Source of the DNA: S015-6 sp964384945
Lineage (GTDB): Bacteria > Desulfobacterota > DSWW01
Direction of reading: 5' to 3'
Length of the DNA stretch: 64,000 bases
NCBI GenBank assembly: GCA_964384945.1
Contig: CAYLMK010000002.1
Coordinates: 403,089-467,088, forward strand
A program made the position numbers and the translations under genes. A model generated the notes under the pieces. That model saw only the letters and a program-made list of their open reading frames with translations, ran no database searches and was not told where the DNA came from. Of this stretch, positions 1 through 8,087 are shown piece by piece (positions within the stretch are counted from its first letter, which is position 1; each line of letters opens with the position of its first letter).

Positions 1-701
1 TGGTAGAGGAAGCCTTCCCCTTCCTCCCCGATTCGGTTCTCTTCCGGAACCCTCACGTCGTCGAAGAACAGTTCCGCAGTGTCGCTGCTCCTCCAGCCGA
101 GCTTGTCCAGTTCCTTGCTCACGCCGAACCCAGCAAGCCCCTTGGGAACGACGAAGAGGGTGAAGGAATGGTACCCGGGCTCGTCGCTCGAGCGCGCCAG
201 GACCACCACAAAGTCGGCCTGCACCCCGTTCGTGATGAAGGTCTTGGTGCCGTTGAGCACGTAAGCGCTCCCCTCCTTCCTGGCCCTTGTCCGCAGGCCC
301 GCGACATCGGAGCCGGCCCCGGGCTCGGTCACCGCGATGGCGGCGACCTTCTCCCCTGCGATGGCGGGCCGGAGGAATGCCTCTTTCAGGTAATCGCTCC
401 CGAACTCGTGCAGGGCCGGCGTGGCCATGTGAGTCTGGTCCGCGATCGCCCCCTGGACGCCCACGCCGTGGATGTGCCCGATCTCTTCGAGGAAGACGGT
501 ATCGAACCAGTAATCGAGCCCCTGGCCGCCGTACCTCGGGTCGTAGCAGATGCCCAGCAGGCCGAGGCTTCCCAGCCTGCCGAACAGGTCGTGGAGGGGC
601 GCCGTGGTCTTCTCCCACGCATCCATGTTCGGATTGATCTCGGTGTCCACGACCTTGCGGACCGTCCGGCGCAGGGCATTGTGCTCTTCATTGAAATACA
701 T
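1..701 (-). CDS. acyl-CoA dehydrogenase (3' end outside window)
   Basis: Encodes the N-terminal 233 residues of a flavin-dependent acyl-CoA dehydrogenase, which oxidises acyl-CoA to trans-2-enoyl-CoA in fatty-acid or related acyl degradation in the cytoplasm. Read on the minus strand, the frame is open from the ATG at 701 to the window edge. It shows the family signature AVTEPGAGSD at residues 123-132 and NGTKTFITNG at 150-159, in the usual order. A GGGAGG ribosome site lies about six bases before the ATG, which fixes the start. The catalytic Glu of the C-terminal domain is outside the window. It is divergent from an acyl-CoA ligase, consistent with a joint role in acyl-CoA oxidation. The family is certain; chain-length preference cannot be read. 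Confidence 0.93.
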   Translation of the reverse strand, partial: MYFNEEHNALRRTVRKVVDTEINPNMDAWEKTTAPLHDLFGRLGSLGLLGICYDPRYGGQGLDYWFDTVFLEEIGHIHGVGVQGAIADQTHMATPALHEFGSDYLKEAFLRPAIAGEKVAAIAVTEPGAGSDVAGLRTRARKEGSAYVLNGTKTFITNGVQADFVVVLARSSDEPGYHSFTLFVVPKGLAGFGVSKELDKLGWRSSDTAELFFDDVRVPEENRIGEEGEGFLY

Positions 702-744
702 GAGGGTCCCTCCCTGAAACAGGTCGAATTCGTGCAGGAGCGAG

Positions 745-773
745 TTGACAGCGGAAGGGTAAGTCAGTATTAC
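745..773 (+). promoter_or_regulatory. sigma-70-like promoter for the acyl-CoA ligase
   Basis: TTGACA (745-750) and TATTAC (768-773) are separated by 17 bases, pointing toward the ligase gene that starts at 954. The -35 box is a perfect consensus match and the -10 box matches at four of six positions. The predicted leader is about 175 bases. Confidence 0.5.
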
Positions 774-953
774 TATCGAGCCGATGAAACTATCATGAAG
801 CCATCGGATGTTCAATGAGATAAAGATGAAGGCAATGGTTTTTTTTGCTCACCTGAACCCGGCGATTGTCACCGGACTCTGTGCTGTACAGGAAGGACCG
901 ATTCCTTCGCCTTTGAATTGTAACGAATCATTTTCTTGGGGGGGAAACAGGGC

Positions 954-2621
954 ATGGAAGAGAGACTCTGGCACAAGGCCTACCCGCCGCAGCTTGGCCC
1001 GACGCTCGACTATGAAAAGGTCACCCTGCCCGAGGCGCTCGCCAGGACGACGCGCAACTATCCCGACAGGACCGCCCTGATCATGATGGGCAAGAAGATC
1101 CGCTACAGGGAACTCGACGAGCAGGTGAACCGGTTCGCCGCCGCCCTTGAGAGGCTCGGGGTCCGCAAAGGGGACAAGGTGGCCGTGGTGCTGCCCAACC
1201 TGCCCCAGATGGTCGTGGCAACCTACGCCCTTTTCCGCCTCGGAGCCGTGGTGGTCATGAATAATCCTCTCTACACGGAAAGGGAGCTGGCCCACCAGTT
1301 GAGCGATTCGGACTCGAAGATGGTCATCTGCATGGACCTCGTGCTCCCGAAGATCCTCGCCGTCAAGGACCGGACCCGGATCGAGACCGTCATCGTCTGC
1401 CACATACGCGACGACCTGCCCTTCCCTGCGAAGCACCTCTTCCCTATCCTCAAGAAGCAGATGCACAGGAAGACGCTTCCCTCCGACGGCGCCTTGGAGT
1501 TCATGGATGTGCTCCGGAACGCCCCCTCCGACCCCCCGCTGACGGATGTCGCCTTCGAGGACCTCGCCTGCCTGATGTACACGGGCGGAACCACGGGCGT
1601 CTCCAAGGGCGTCATGCTCAGCCATGCGAACGTGAGCATCAACGTGCAGCAGTTCCGGGCCCTGCTATTCGACGCGGAAGAAGGTAAGGAGACCGTGATC
1701 GGCATCCTGCCCTTCTTCCACGCGGCCGGATTCACGGCCGGCATGAACCACTGCATCTACAGGGGCTTCACGCACGCCCTGGTGCCCCGGCCGGACGCCG
1801 ACGCGCTCCTCAAGTTGACCGTGAAGCACCGGCCCGCCTACTTCGGCTGCGTTCCCACCCTGTACGTGGGGATCCTGCATCACCCGGACTTCCCCAAGCA
1901 CGACCTCTCCTTCATCAAGGGCTGCATCTCCGGCGCGGCCCCTCTGGCGGTCGAGACGCTCCGGGAGTGGGAGGAACGCGTGGGGGCGCCCATCATCGAG
2001 GTTTACGGGATGACCGAGATGTCGCCGGTCTCCCACGCCAACCCGTGGCGCGGGACGATGAAGCCGGGAAGCGTGGGGATTCCCCTGCCCGACACGGACT
2101 GCAGGATCGTGGACGTGGAGACCGCATCCCGCGACCTCCCCGTCGGGGAGCCGGGCGAGATCCTGCTCAAGGGGCCCCAGATGAGCCGCGGCTATTACAA
2201 GAGGCCGGAAGAGACGGCGGAGGCCTTCCGGGACGGGTGGTTCCACACCGGGGACGTCGGGTACATGGACGAGGAAGGCTACCTCTACATCGTGGACCGC
2301 AAGAAGGACATGATCATCTGCGGGGGATTCAACGTCTATCCCAGGGAGATCGACGAGGTCCTGTTCGAACACCCCAAGGTGAAAGAGGCCTGCGCGGTCG
2401 GCCTTCCGGACCCGTATCGGGGCGAGACGGTCAAGGCCTTCATCGTGCCCCGGGACGGCGAGACCCTCACCGAGGAAGAGATCGTCGCCTACTGCAAGGA
2501 AAAATTGGCCCCTTACAAGGTTCCCAAGCGTATCGAGTTCGCCCGGGAGCTGCCCAAGAGCGCCATCGGAAAGGTGCTCCGCAGAGAGCTGCGCGAGATG
2601 GAGCAGAAGCGGGCGAAATAG
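954..2621 (+). CDS. AMP-forming long-chain acyl-CoA ligase
   Basis: ATP-dependent acyl-CoA ligase of the ANL/AMP-binding family (555 aa) that activates a carboxylic acid to its CoA thioester via an acyl-adenylate. The P-loop signature YTGGTTGVSKG sits at residues 209-219, followed by the family motifs EVYGMTE, the hinge-region WFHTGDVGY and the C-terminal PKSAIGKVLRRELR with its catalytic Lys. The ATG at 954 is preferred over an upstream in-frame TTG at 936, because a G-rich ribosome site (about 938-944) lies at normal distance from 954 and overlaps the TTG. The length fits FadD-type ligases. The divergent acyl-CoA dehydrogenase suggests beta-oxidation or aromatic/aliphatic acid use. The exact substrate is unknown. 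Confidence 0.9.
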   Translation: MEERLWHKAYPPQLGPTLDYEKVTLPEALARTTRNYPDRTALIMMGKKIRYRELDEQVNRFAAALERLGVRKGDKVAVVLPNLPQMVVATYALFRLGAVVVMNNPLYTERELAHQLSDSDSKMVICMDLVLPKILAVKDRTRIETVIVCHIRDDLPFPAKHLFPILKKQMHRKTLPSDGALEFMDVLRNAPSDPPLTDVAFEDLACLMYTGGTTGVSKGVMLSHANVSINVQQFRALLFDAEEGKETVIGILPFFHAAGFTAGMNHCIYRGFTHALVPRPDADALLKLTVKHRPAYFGCVPTLYVGILHHPDFPKHDLSFIKGCISGAAPLAVETLREWEERVGAPIIEVYGMTEMSPVSHANPWRGTMKPGSVGIPLPDTDCRIVDVETASRDLPVGEPGEILLKGPQMSRGYYKRPEETAEAFRDGWFHTGDVGYMDEEGYLYIVDRKKDMIICGGFNVYPREIDEVLFEHPKVKEACAVGLPDPYRGETVKAFIVPRDGETLTEEEIVAYCKEKLAPYKVPKRIEFARELPKSAIGKVLRRELREMEQKRAK

Positions 2622-2676
2622 CGTGTACGAGGATCCCCCTCCTCCCCGCCGCCCCGGTTTCCCGCCCATTTTCTTG

Positions 2677-2717
2677 TTGACAAATCCGCTTGCGTCGTCC
2701 ATAATATAGAATCATTC
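2677..2717 (+). promoter_or_regulatory. promoter and candidate operator of the PerR-like gene
   Basis: TTGACA (2677-2682) is followed after 17 bases by CATAAT (2700-2705), a near-consensus sigma-70 promoter. Immediately downstream, at the expected transcription start, lies the short palindrome GAATcATTC (2709-2717). The same core recurs as a longer palindrome in front of katG, which suggests autoregulation by the Fur-family protein encoded here. Confidence 0.6.
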
Positions 2718-2774
2718 CGAGAAAGGAGTCGAGCCATCCGCCTGAATCGCACCAAGGGTGAGATCATTGCCGAG

Positions 2775-3164
2775 ATGCGGGAGAAAGGCCTTCGCATCAC
2801 ACCGCAACGGGATGCCATCCTGGATTACCTCCTCGCAACGGACGAGCACCCCTCGGCCCGGATGATACTTGAGAAGGTCCGGAAAAAGATCCCCCGGATA
2901 TGCCTTTCCACGGTCTACGGAACCCTGGCAGAGCTAAGTAAAAATAACATAATCAAGGAGTTAAGCTTCGATCACATGGACAATCGATACGAGGGGAACC
3001 GCGCACATCACATCAACCTCATCTGCACGCGATGCGGCAGGATCTCGGACTACTTGACCGCCCACACGATCGACATGGAGCAGATCCGGGAGGCGACCGC
3101 GTTCCATGCCTTTCAGTCTCGTTTCGAGCTCTACGGCCTTTGCGCTGATTGTTCTAGTAGATGA
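2775..3164 (+). CDS. Fur-family regulator, PerR-like
   Basis: Metal-dependent repressor of the Fur/PerR family (129 aa from the ATG at 2775). The N-terminal winged helix (GLRITPQRDAIL) is followed by a metal-binding dimerisation half. Candidate regulatory ligands are H25, H79 and D92; D92 sits where PerR has the peroxide-sensing Asp (D104 in Bacillus). The other PerR Asp (D85) aligns with E73, and the second His of the HxH pair is N81. Two CxxC pairs (C84/C87, C123/C126) form the structural zinc site. The start is uncertain: a good AAGGAG site (about 2723-2728) lies well upstream, and only a non-standard ATC (2736) would use it at normal spacing, adding 13 residues. Next to katG and a peroxiredoxin, it is most likely a peroxide regulator. 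Confidence 0.85.
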   Translation: MREKGLRITPQRDAILDYLLATDEHPSARMILEKVRKKIPRICLSTVYGTLAELSKNNIIKELSFDHMDNRYEGNRAHHINLICTRCGRISDYLTAHTIDMEQIREATAFHAFQSRFELYGLCADCSSR

Positions 3165-3184
3165 AAAAAATTTTGCCTAAAATT

Positions 3185-3197
3185 TGGAATCATTCCA
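3185..3197. promoter_or_regulatory. 13-bp palindrome upstream of katG (candidate PerR box)
   Basis: TGGAATcATTCCA is a perfect 13-bp palindrome 160 bases before katG. Its inner nine bases equal the palindrome at 2709-2717 in the regulator's own promoter. A weak -35 (TTGCCT, 3173-3178) overlaps its left side and possible -10 sequences overlap its right side, so bound protein would block transcription. The assignment to the adjacent PerR-like regulator is inferred from position and recurrence. Confidence 0.5.
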
Positions 3198-3356
3198 TAC
3201 AGTTTCGCTCTTGTTTCTACAAGGGGAAGGATCGAACTCCAGGGACGGCCCCTTCGTGCATAGCCAAACCGAATTGAAGGAATGCCTGCAGCAGGATGAA
3301 TCAGGCGACAAAGACCCACTTTCAGAACTCACCCGGAATTACGAGGAGGAGACATT

Positions 3357-5552
3357 ATGAAGGAAGACAAGAAGCGCCCGGTAATGGGATCCACGGTCCG
3401 CGGCGGCACCTCGAACAGGGACTGGTGGCCCAATCAGTTGAACCTCAGGATTCTGCATCAGCACTCGAACCTGAGCAATCCGATGGGGGAGGCGTTCCGC
3501 TACGCCGAGGAATTCAAGAAACTCGACTTCAAGGCCCTGAAGAAGGACCTTTATGCACTGATGACCGACTCGCAGGACTGGTGGCCCGCCGATTGGGGTC
3601 ACTACGGAGGGCTCTTCATCCGGATGGCGTGGCACAGCGCAGGCACCTACCGCCAGGGCGACGGCCGCGGCGGCGGCGGCACCGGAAACCAGCGTTTTGC
3701 ACCCCTCAACAGTTGGCCGGACAACGTGAACCTGGACAAGGCGCGCCGCCTGCTCTGGCCGATCAAGCAGAAATACGGCAGGAAGATTTCCTGGGCCGAC
3801 CTGATGATTCTCGCCGGCAACTGCGCGCTGGAGTCGATGGGATTCAAGACCTTCGGCTTCGGCGGCGGGCGCGAGGACATCTGGGAGCCGGAAGAGGACA
3901 TTTACTGGGGTGCCGAAGAGCAATGGCTGGCTACGAGCGACAAACCCAAGAGCCGTTACAGCGGCGACCGGGATCTGGAGAACCCCCTGGCGGCCGTGCA
4001 GATGGGCCTGATCTACGTGAACCCGGAAGGGCCGGATGGCAAGCCGGACCCGGTCGCCTCGGGCCGCGACGTGCGCGAGACCTTCGCGCGCATGGCGATG
4101 AACGACGAAGAGACCGTAGCGCTTGTCGCCGGCGGCCACACCTTCGGCAAGTGCCACGGCGCCGGCCCGGCGTCCCATGTCGGCCCTGAGCCTGAAGCCG
4201 CCCCCATCGAAGAGCAGGGGCTCGGCTGGAAGAGCAGCTTTCGCAGCGGCAAGGGCGGCGATACGATCAGCAGCGGCCTCGAGGGCGCCTGGAAGCCGAA
4301 ACCGACCCGATGGGACATGGGCTATCTGAAGGTGCTGTTCAAATACGAGTGGGAGCTGGTCAAGAGCCCGGCCGGCGCGCATCAGTGGTTGGCCAAGGAC
4401 GTGGACGAAGAGGACATGGTGGTTGACGCGCACGACCCGTCGAAAAAGCAGCGGCCGATGATGACCACGGCGGACCTCTCGCTGCGCTTCGACCCGATCT
4501 ATGAGCCGATCGCGCGGCGCTACCTGCAGAACCCGGAGGAATTCGCGGACGCCTTCGCCCGCGCCTGGTTCAAGCTGACCCACCGCGACATGGGCCCCCG
4601 CTCCCGCTATCTCGGCCCGGAGGTCCCTGCCGAAGAGCTGATCTGGCAAGACCCGGTTCCCGCGGCCGATCACAAGCTGGTTGCCAAGAAGGACATCGCG
4701 GCCCTCAAGGGCAAGATCCTGGATTCGGGGCTGTCCGTATCCCAACTGGTCTCGACCGCCTGGGCGTCGGCGTCCACGTTCCGCGGCTCCGACAAGCGCG
4801 GCGGAGCGAACGGGGCGCGCATCCGCCTCGAGCCCCAGAAGAATTGGGAAGTCAACGAGCCGGCCCAACTGAAGAAAGTGTTGAAAACCCTCGAGGGTAT
4901 CCGGAGCGAGTTCAACAGCGCGCAGTCCGGCGGGAAGAAGGTGTCACTCGCCGATCTGATCGTCCTCGGCGGATGTGCGGCTGTCGAGCAGGCGGCGAAG
5001 AAGGCCGGCCACAATGTGGCCGTTCCGTTCACGCCGGGGCGCACAGACGCGACGCAGGAGCAAACCGACGCGGTTTCATTCGCGGTACTCGAACCGGTTG
5101 CGGACGGGTTCCGCAACTATCTCAAGACCAGGTACGCCGTCTCGGCCGAGGAGCTGCTGGTGGATCGCGCGCAACTGCTGACGCTGACCGCTCCGGAGAT
5201 GACGGTTCTCCTCGGCGGCATGCGGGTGCTGAACACCAACTTCGGAAAGACCAGGCACGGCGTTTTTACCAAGAGGCCGGGAGCGCTGACCAACGACTTC
5301 TTCGTGAACCTGCTCGACATGCGCACGGAGTGGAAGGCAACCTCGGACGAGAACGTATTCGAGGGTCGCGATCGCGCAACGGGCGAACGCAAGTGGACCG
5401 GGACGCGGGTCGACCTCATCTTCGGTTCGAACTCCCAACTCCGGGCCGTAGCGGAGGTCTACGGATGCGAGGACTCCCAGGAGAAATTCGTGCGCGATTT
5501 CGTAGCGGCGTGGAACAAGGTAATGAACCTGGACCGCTTCGACCTCGCCTGA
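3357..5552 (+). CDS. katG: catalase-peroxidase KatG
   Basis: Bifunctional heme catalase-peroxidase (731 aa, normal two-domain length) that removes hydrogen peroxide. The distal triad is R89, W92 and H93. The residues that form the Met-Tyr-Trp adduct required for catalase activity are W92, Y220 and M246. The proximal heme ligand is H261 in GGHTFGKCHG. Spacings among these match characterised KatG enzymes. The C-terminal half repeats the peroxidase fold without heme ligands, as usual. A GAGGAGG ribosome site precedes the ATG. It lies downstream of a PerR-like gene and upstream of a peroxiredoxin; no signal peptide is seen, so it is cytoplasmic. Induction by peroxide through the palindrome at 3185 is likely. 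Confidence 0.98.
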   Translation: MKEDKKRPVMGSTVRGGTSNRDWWPNQLNLRILHQHSNLSNPMGEAFRYAEEFKKLDFKALKKDLYALMTDSQDWWPADWGHYGGLFIRMAWHSAGTYRQGDGRGGGGTGNQRFAPLNSWPDNVNLDKARRLLWPIKQKYGRKISWADLMILAGNCALESMGFKTFGFGGGREDIWEPEEDIYWGAEEQWLATSDKPKSRYSGDRDLENPLAAVQMGLIYVNPEGPDGKPDPVASGRDVRETFARMAMNDEETVALVAGGHTFGKCHGAGPASHVGPEPEAAPIEEQGLGWKSSFRSGKGGDTISSGLEGAWKPKPTRWDMGYLKVLFKYEWELVKSPAGAHQWLAKDVDEEDMVVDAHDPSKKQRPMMTTADLSLRFDPIYEPIARRYLQNPEEFADAFARAWFKLTHRDMGPRSRYLGPEVPAEELIWQDPVPAADHKLVAKKDIAALKGKILDSGLSVSQLVSTAWASASTFRGSDKRGGANGARIRLEPQKNWEVNEPAQLKKVLKTLEGIRSEFNSAQSGGKKVSLADLIVLGGCAAVEQAAKKAGHNVAVPFTPGRTDATQEQTDAVSFAVLEPVADGFRNYLKTRYAVSAEELLVDRAQLLTLTAPEMTVLLGGMRVLNTNFGKTRHGVFTKRPGALTNDFFVNLLDMRTEWKATSDENVFEGRDRATGERKWTGTRVDLIFGSNSQLRAVAEVYGCEDSQEKFVRDFVAAWNKVMNLDRFDLA

Positions 5553-5671
5553 GCTCGGCTTACGTATTGAGGAAGGGAGGAGCACATCCGTTCAAGCACT
5601 TCGAGAGGTGCACCCGGACTGCGCCGCAGGCGTCCGGGCGGGCGGCCCCGCACAAAGAATGGAGGATGATC

Positions 5672-6355
5672 ATGGAAGAGAACAGGAACAGAATTCCGCT
5701 AATCGGCGAGAGAGCACCGGAGTTCGAGGCTGAAACAACCCAGGGGAAGATCCACTTTCCCGGTGACTTCAAGGGGAAATGGGTCGTCTTCTTCTCTCAT
5801 CCTGCGGACTTCACGCCGGTCTGCACGACCGAGTTCATGACGTTTGCCAAGATGGAGCCCCAGTTCGAAAAGCTGAACTGCAAGCTCCTCGGACTTTCGA
5901 TCGATAGCACTTACAGCCACATTGCCTGGCTGCGCACCATCAAGGAGAAGATCGAGTACCGGGGCATGAAGAATATCGAGGTCAACTTCCCCGTGATCAG
6001 CGACCTGACCATGGAGGTATCCAAGGCCTTCGGGATGCTGCAGCCCGGCGCCAGCAACACCCAGGCCGTCCGTGGGGTCTTTATCATCGACCCGAACGCC
6101 ATCGTGCGTGCGATCCTCTACTACCCGCTTGCGAACGGCCGGAACGTCGATGAGGTCATGCGTTTGCTCGTCGCGATGCAGCACTCGGATGAACACAAGA
6201 TCGCCACCCCGGCCAACTGGCGACTGGGAGACGACGTGATCGTGCCGCCGCCGGGATCGTGCGGAACGGCCAAGGACCGCATGGAGAAGCCCGATGCAAG
6301 CGTCAAGTGCCTGGACTGGTTCATGTGCTTGAAGAAGTGCCCCCACGGCTCCTGA
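5672..6355 (+). CDS. Prx6/archaeal-type peroxiredoxin
   Basis: Thiol peroxidase of the AhpC/Prx6 group (227 aa) that reduces peroxides. The peroxidatic Cys is C51 in DFTPVCTTEF. The C-terminal arm, absent from plain 2-Cys AhpC, carries C197, C213, C219 and C223, and the CLDWFMC segment resembles archaeal thioredoxin peroxidases. Of two in-frame ATGs, 5672 is chosen because GGAGG (5661-5665) abuts the first (5666) but lies six bases before the second. It follows katG by 119 bases and may share its control. The many C-terminal cysteines make the resolving Cys ambiguous. Confidence 0.93.
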   Translation: MEENRNRIPLIGERAPEFEAETTQGKIHFPGDFKGKWVVFFSHPADFTPVCTTEFMTFAKMEPQFEKLNCKLLGLSIDSTYSHIAWLRTIKEKIEYRGMKNIEVNFPVISDLTMEVSKAFGMLQPGASNTQAVRGVFIIDPNAIVRAILYYPLANGRNVDEVMRLLVAMQHSDEHKIATPANWRLGDDVIVPPPGSCGTAKDRMEKPDASVKCLDWFMCLKKCPHGS

Positions 6356-6369
6356 CCGTGCCGGCGCGG

Positions 6370-6531
6370 GGCAAGGAAAGGCAGTTCCATGCCTTCCGGC
6401 AAGCCCCCAACAGCAAGGGCGCGGAGGCGACGCCTTCCGGCTGGAAACCGGGAAAGGCGACGCGCAAGCCGGGGTCGGACCTGGTCGGGAAGGTGTGGCA
6501 GGTCTGGAAGACCGACCTGGCCTTTGACTGA
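6370..6531 (+). pseudogene. 3' remnant of a 2-Cys AhpC gene
   Basis: The reading frame ending with the TGA at 6529-6531 encodes a tail resembling the C-terminus of classical 2-Cys AhpC: the stretch ATPSGWKPGKATRKPG followed by SDLVGKV parallels the VCPAKWKEGEATLAP and SLDLVGKI of enteric AhpC. The resolving Cys of that motif is replaced by Thr. No peroxidatic domain is in frame upstream, because the sequence before it is the end of the intact Prx gene in another frame. This suggests a second peroxiredoxin gene lost by deletion. The assignment is by remembered motif only. Confidence 0.45.
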
Positions 6532-6558
6532 TTCTTTTTCATCGGAAAGATTCTGCCG

Positions 6559-6609
6559 AAAGGGGGGTTGTCTCGAGTACGCTTGCTCCTCGGGCAACCC
6601 CTTTCTTTC
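6559..6609 (+). terminator. possible intrinsic terminator after the peroxide block
   Basis: GGGGTTG (6564-6570) pairs with CAACCCC (6595-6601), with flanking AAA/TTT pairing across a two-G bulge. A pyrimidine-rich TTTCTTTCT tract follows. The loop is long (24 bases), so the prediction is tentative. Confidence 0.35.
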
Positions 6610-6676
6610 TCTGTTCCTGCCTCTCCTTGAACAAGCCCGCGCGCCGGCAGCTGCTCCGAGGCTGCCTCCCAAGTTC

Positions 6677-6901
6677 CTATCGAGTGAACCACCCAAGTGG
6701 GGATGAGGGGACTTGTGTGCGGCGGGTCCGGGCCAAGTCCGTCGAATACAACCCCTCCCGCCGCAGGATCTCCGCTGCCGGCTTCTCCTGCCGCTGCGTC
6801 TCCAGGAAAATCTGGTACTTCCTCTCTGCTGAAAGCACCCGCCTCGACGGCCTCTCCCCCTCCTGCTCCCTCTGCTCTCTCTTCTTAATCTCCTGACTCA
6901 T
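6677..6901 (-). pseudogene. transposase-like N-terminal remnant
   Basis: A 74-residue frame with a strong AGGAGG ribosome site before its ATG. A charged N-terminus leads into LSAERKYQIFLETQ and AAEILRREGLYSTDL, which look like the helix-turn-helix start of IS3/IS911-type OrfA proteins. The frame ends soon after the recognition helix in unrelated residues, and no downstream transposase or terminal repeats are present. It is read as a truncated insertion-sequence gene. A small genuine DNA-binding protein cannot be excluded. Confidence 0.4.
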
Positions 6902-7142
6902 GGCTCTCCTCCTCTGCTTCTCCCTCCTTCCTCCCCTCAATGACCATGTAGTCTAATTCATCCCCACGTTGGTGTCACAAATTCAAAAACGGGGGGTCAA
7001 GGCGTCATTATTCCCAATAGATGCATTTGAGAACCGCCAGGCCGTCGCGGTCGCAGAGGACCGTCTCGGCCCTTCCATTGACTTCCGGATGCCAAACAAC
7101 GTACATATTCATCCCAGAAGGCCGAAGATCTCGGGAGGGAGA

Positions 7143-7604
7143 ATGCCGACCCGGACTGCAGCAGGGACGCCGCGAGAGGGGATCGCCGAGGTCAGCAGAG
7201 CCTTCTCGCTCGATCTCGTCTTTCTTTTCGGCTCGCAGAAGGACAGGGGCCTCTCCCTCCTGAAAGGGAACCCGGTGGATGCGCAAGACCCCCTGGCGGA
7301 TCTTGATATCGGAGTGGTGTTCGCGCCGGGGGCTTTTCCCCCGCAGCCTTACAAGGTCTTCGGCACCTTGTACGCGGATCTGCAAGAGATCTTTCGTCCC
7401 CTCAAGGTAGATCTTGTCTTCCTCGAAGAGACGGAGTCCACCTTCCAGTTCGAAGCCATTCGGGGAGCCTGTATTTTCTGTCGGGATCAGCAGATCCTGG
7501 AGGATTATACCGAGCGGGTCCTCCGGTGTGCCTCAGACTGGCACTACACGAGAGAAAAGATCGACCAGGAGCTCCTCGCGAGGACGGAATCTCATGGTGA
7601 ATAA
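7143..7604 (+). CDS. mntA: MntA-type nucleotidyltransferase antitoxin
   Basis: Minimal nucleotidyltransferase (153 aa), the antitoxin of type VII HepT/MntA systems. Characterised MntA proteins adenylylate a Tyr of the HepT RNase and inactivate it. The nucleotide-binding GS (G30-S31 in LVFLFGS) and the metal-binding D53-x-D55 (ADLDIGV) are present. The stretch between them is 21 residues, longer than the usual ten to twelve, because of an inserted segment. The ATG at 7143 follows GGGAGGGAGA and is preferred over the 58-residue upstream extension. Its 3' end overlaps hepT by 11 bases, so the two are translationally coupled. Confidence 0.85.
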   Translation: MPTRTAAGTPREGIAEVSRAFSLDLVFLFGSQKDRGLSLLKGNPVDAQDPLADLDIGVVFAPGAFPPQPYKVFGTLYADLQEIFRPLKVDLVFLEETESTFQFEAIRGACIFCRDQQILEDYTERVLRCASDWHYTREKIDQELLARTESHGE

Positions 7605-8019
7605 GTCGATCGTCGCTTCCAGACTGGCCTTGATCGAGGACGCCCTGAAAGAGATGCGGTCACTGGGCGGAACGGAGAAAGATCGATTCCTGCGGGACAG
7701 AACCGCCGTCGCGGCGGTCGAAAGCTATCTCAGGAGATCCCTTGAGGCGCTTTTTGATGCGGCCAGACACCTCCTCGTTCATCAAGGGTGGCACGATTTT
7801 TCTCTGGAATACAAGTCTCTGGCCAAGGGCCTGTCGACAAGGGGGGTGGTGCCGCAAGACCTCGAGATACCGCTTGTGCAAATGGCCGGCTACCGCAACC
7901 GGCTCGTTCATTTCTACCACGAGGTCACACCGGCAGAACTGTTCGACATCATCCAGTCCGATCTCGGAGACCTTGAAAGGGCCGTCCGCCATCTCAAGGA
8001 TTATGCCCGCACCCTTTAG
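7594..8019 (+). CDS. hepT: HepT-like RNase toxin (HEPN/DUF86)
   Basis: HEPN-domain ribonuclease toxin (141 aa), partner of the MntA encoded just upstream. The catalytic motif is RNRLVHFYHEV at residues 101-111: R101, four residues, H106, and Y108 in the HxY position that MntA adenylylates in characterised pairs. The protein is all-helical, as expected. It starts inside the mntA 3' end, in another frame. The pair follows an insertion-sequence remnant, consistent with a mobile or accessory region. A role in plasmid/locus stabilisation or phage defence is inferred from the family. Confidence 0.88.
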   Translation: MVNKSIVASRLALIEDALKEMRSLGGTEKDRFLRDRTAVAAVESYLRRSLEALFDAARHLLVHQGWHDFSLEYKSLAKGLSTRGVVPQDLEIPLVQMAGYRNRLVHFYHEVTPAELFDIIQSDLGDLERAVRHLKDYARTL

Positions 8020-8035
8020 AAGGACCCGGGGAGCA

Positions 8036-8087
8036 ACAGGCCCGCGGGGAAGCGGTGCTCGTTGAAGCGATGAGCACCTGGGCCTGT
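8036..8087 (+). repeat. nested stem-loop just after hepT
   Basis: ACAGGCCC (8036-8043) pairs with GGGCCTGT (8080-8087), and inside it GGTGCTC (8054-8060) pairs with GAGCACC (8072-8078). The structure begins 16 bases after the hepT stop. No T-tract follows, so it may be an RNA-stabilising 3' structure or a non-canonical terminator. Confidence 0.45.

Noticed and set aside
7008..7110. Minus-strand frame reading MNMYVVWHPEVNGRAE
   Set aside because: It resembles a real protein only over about 30 residues, lacks a ribosome site and lies in the leader of mntA. It could not be supported.
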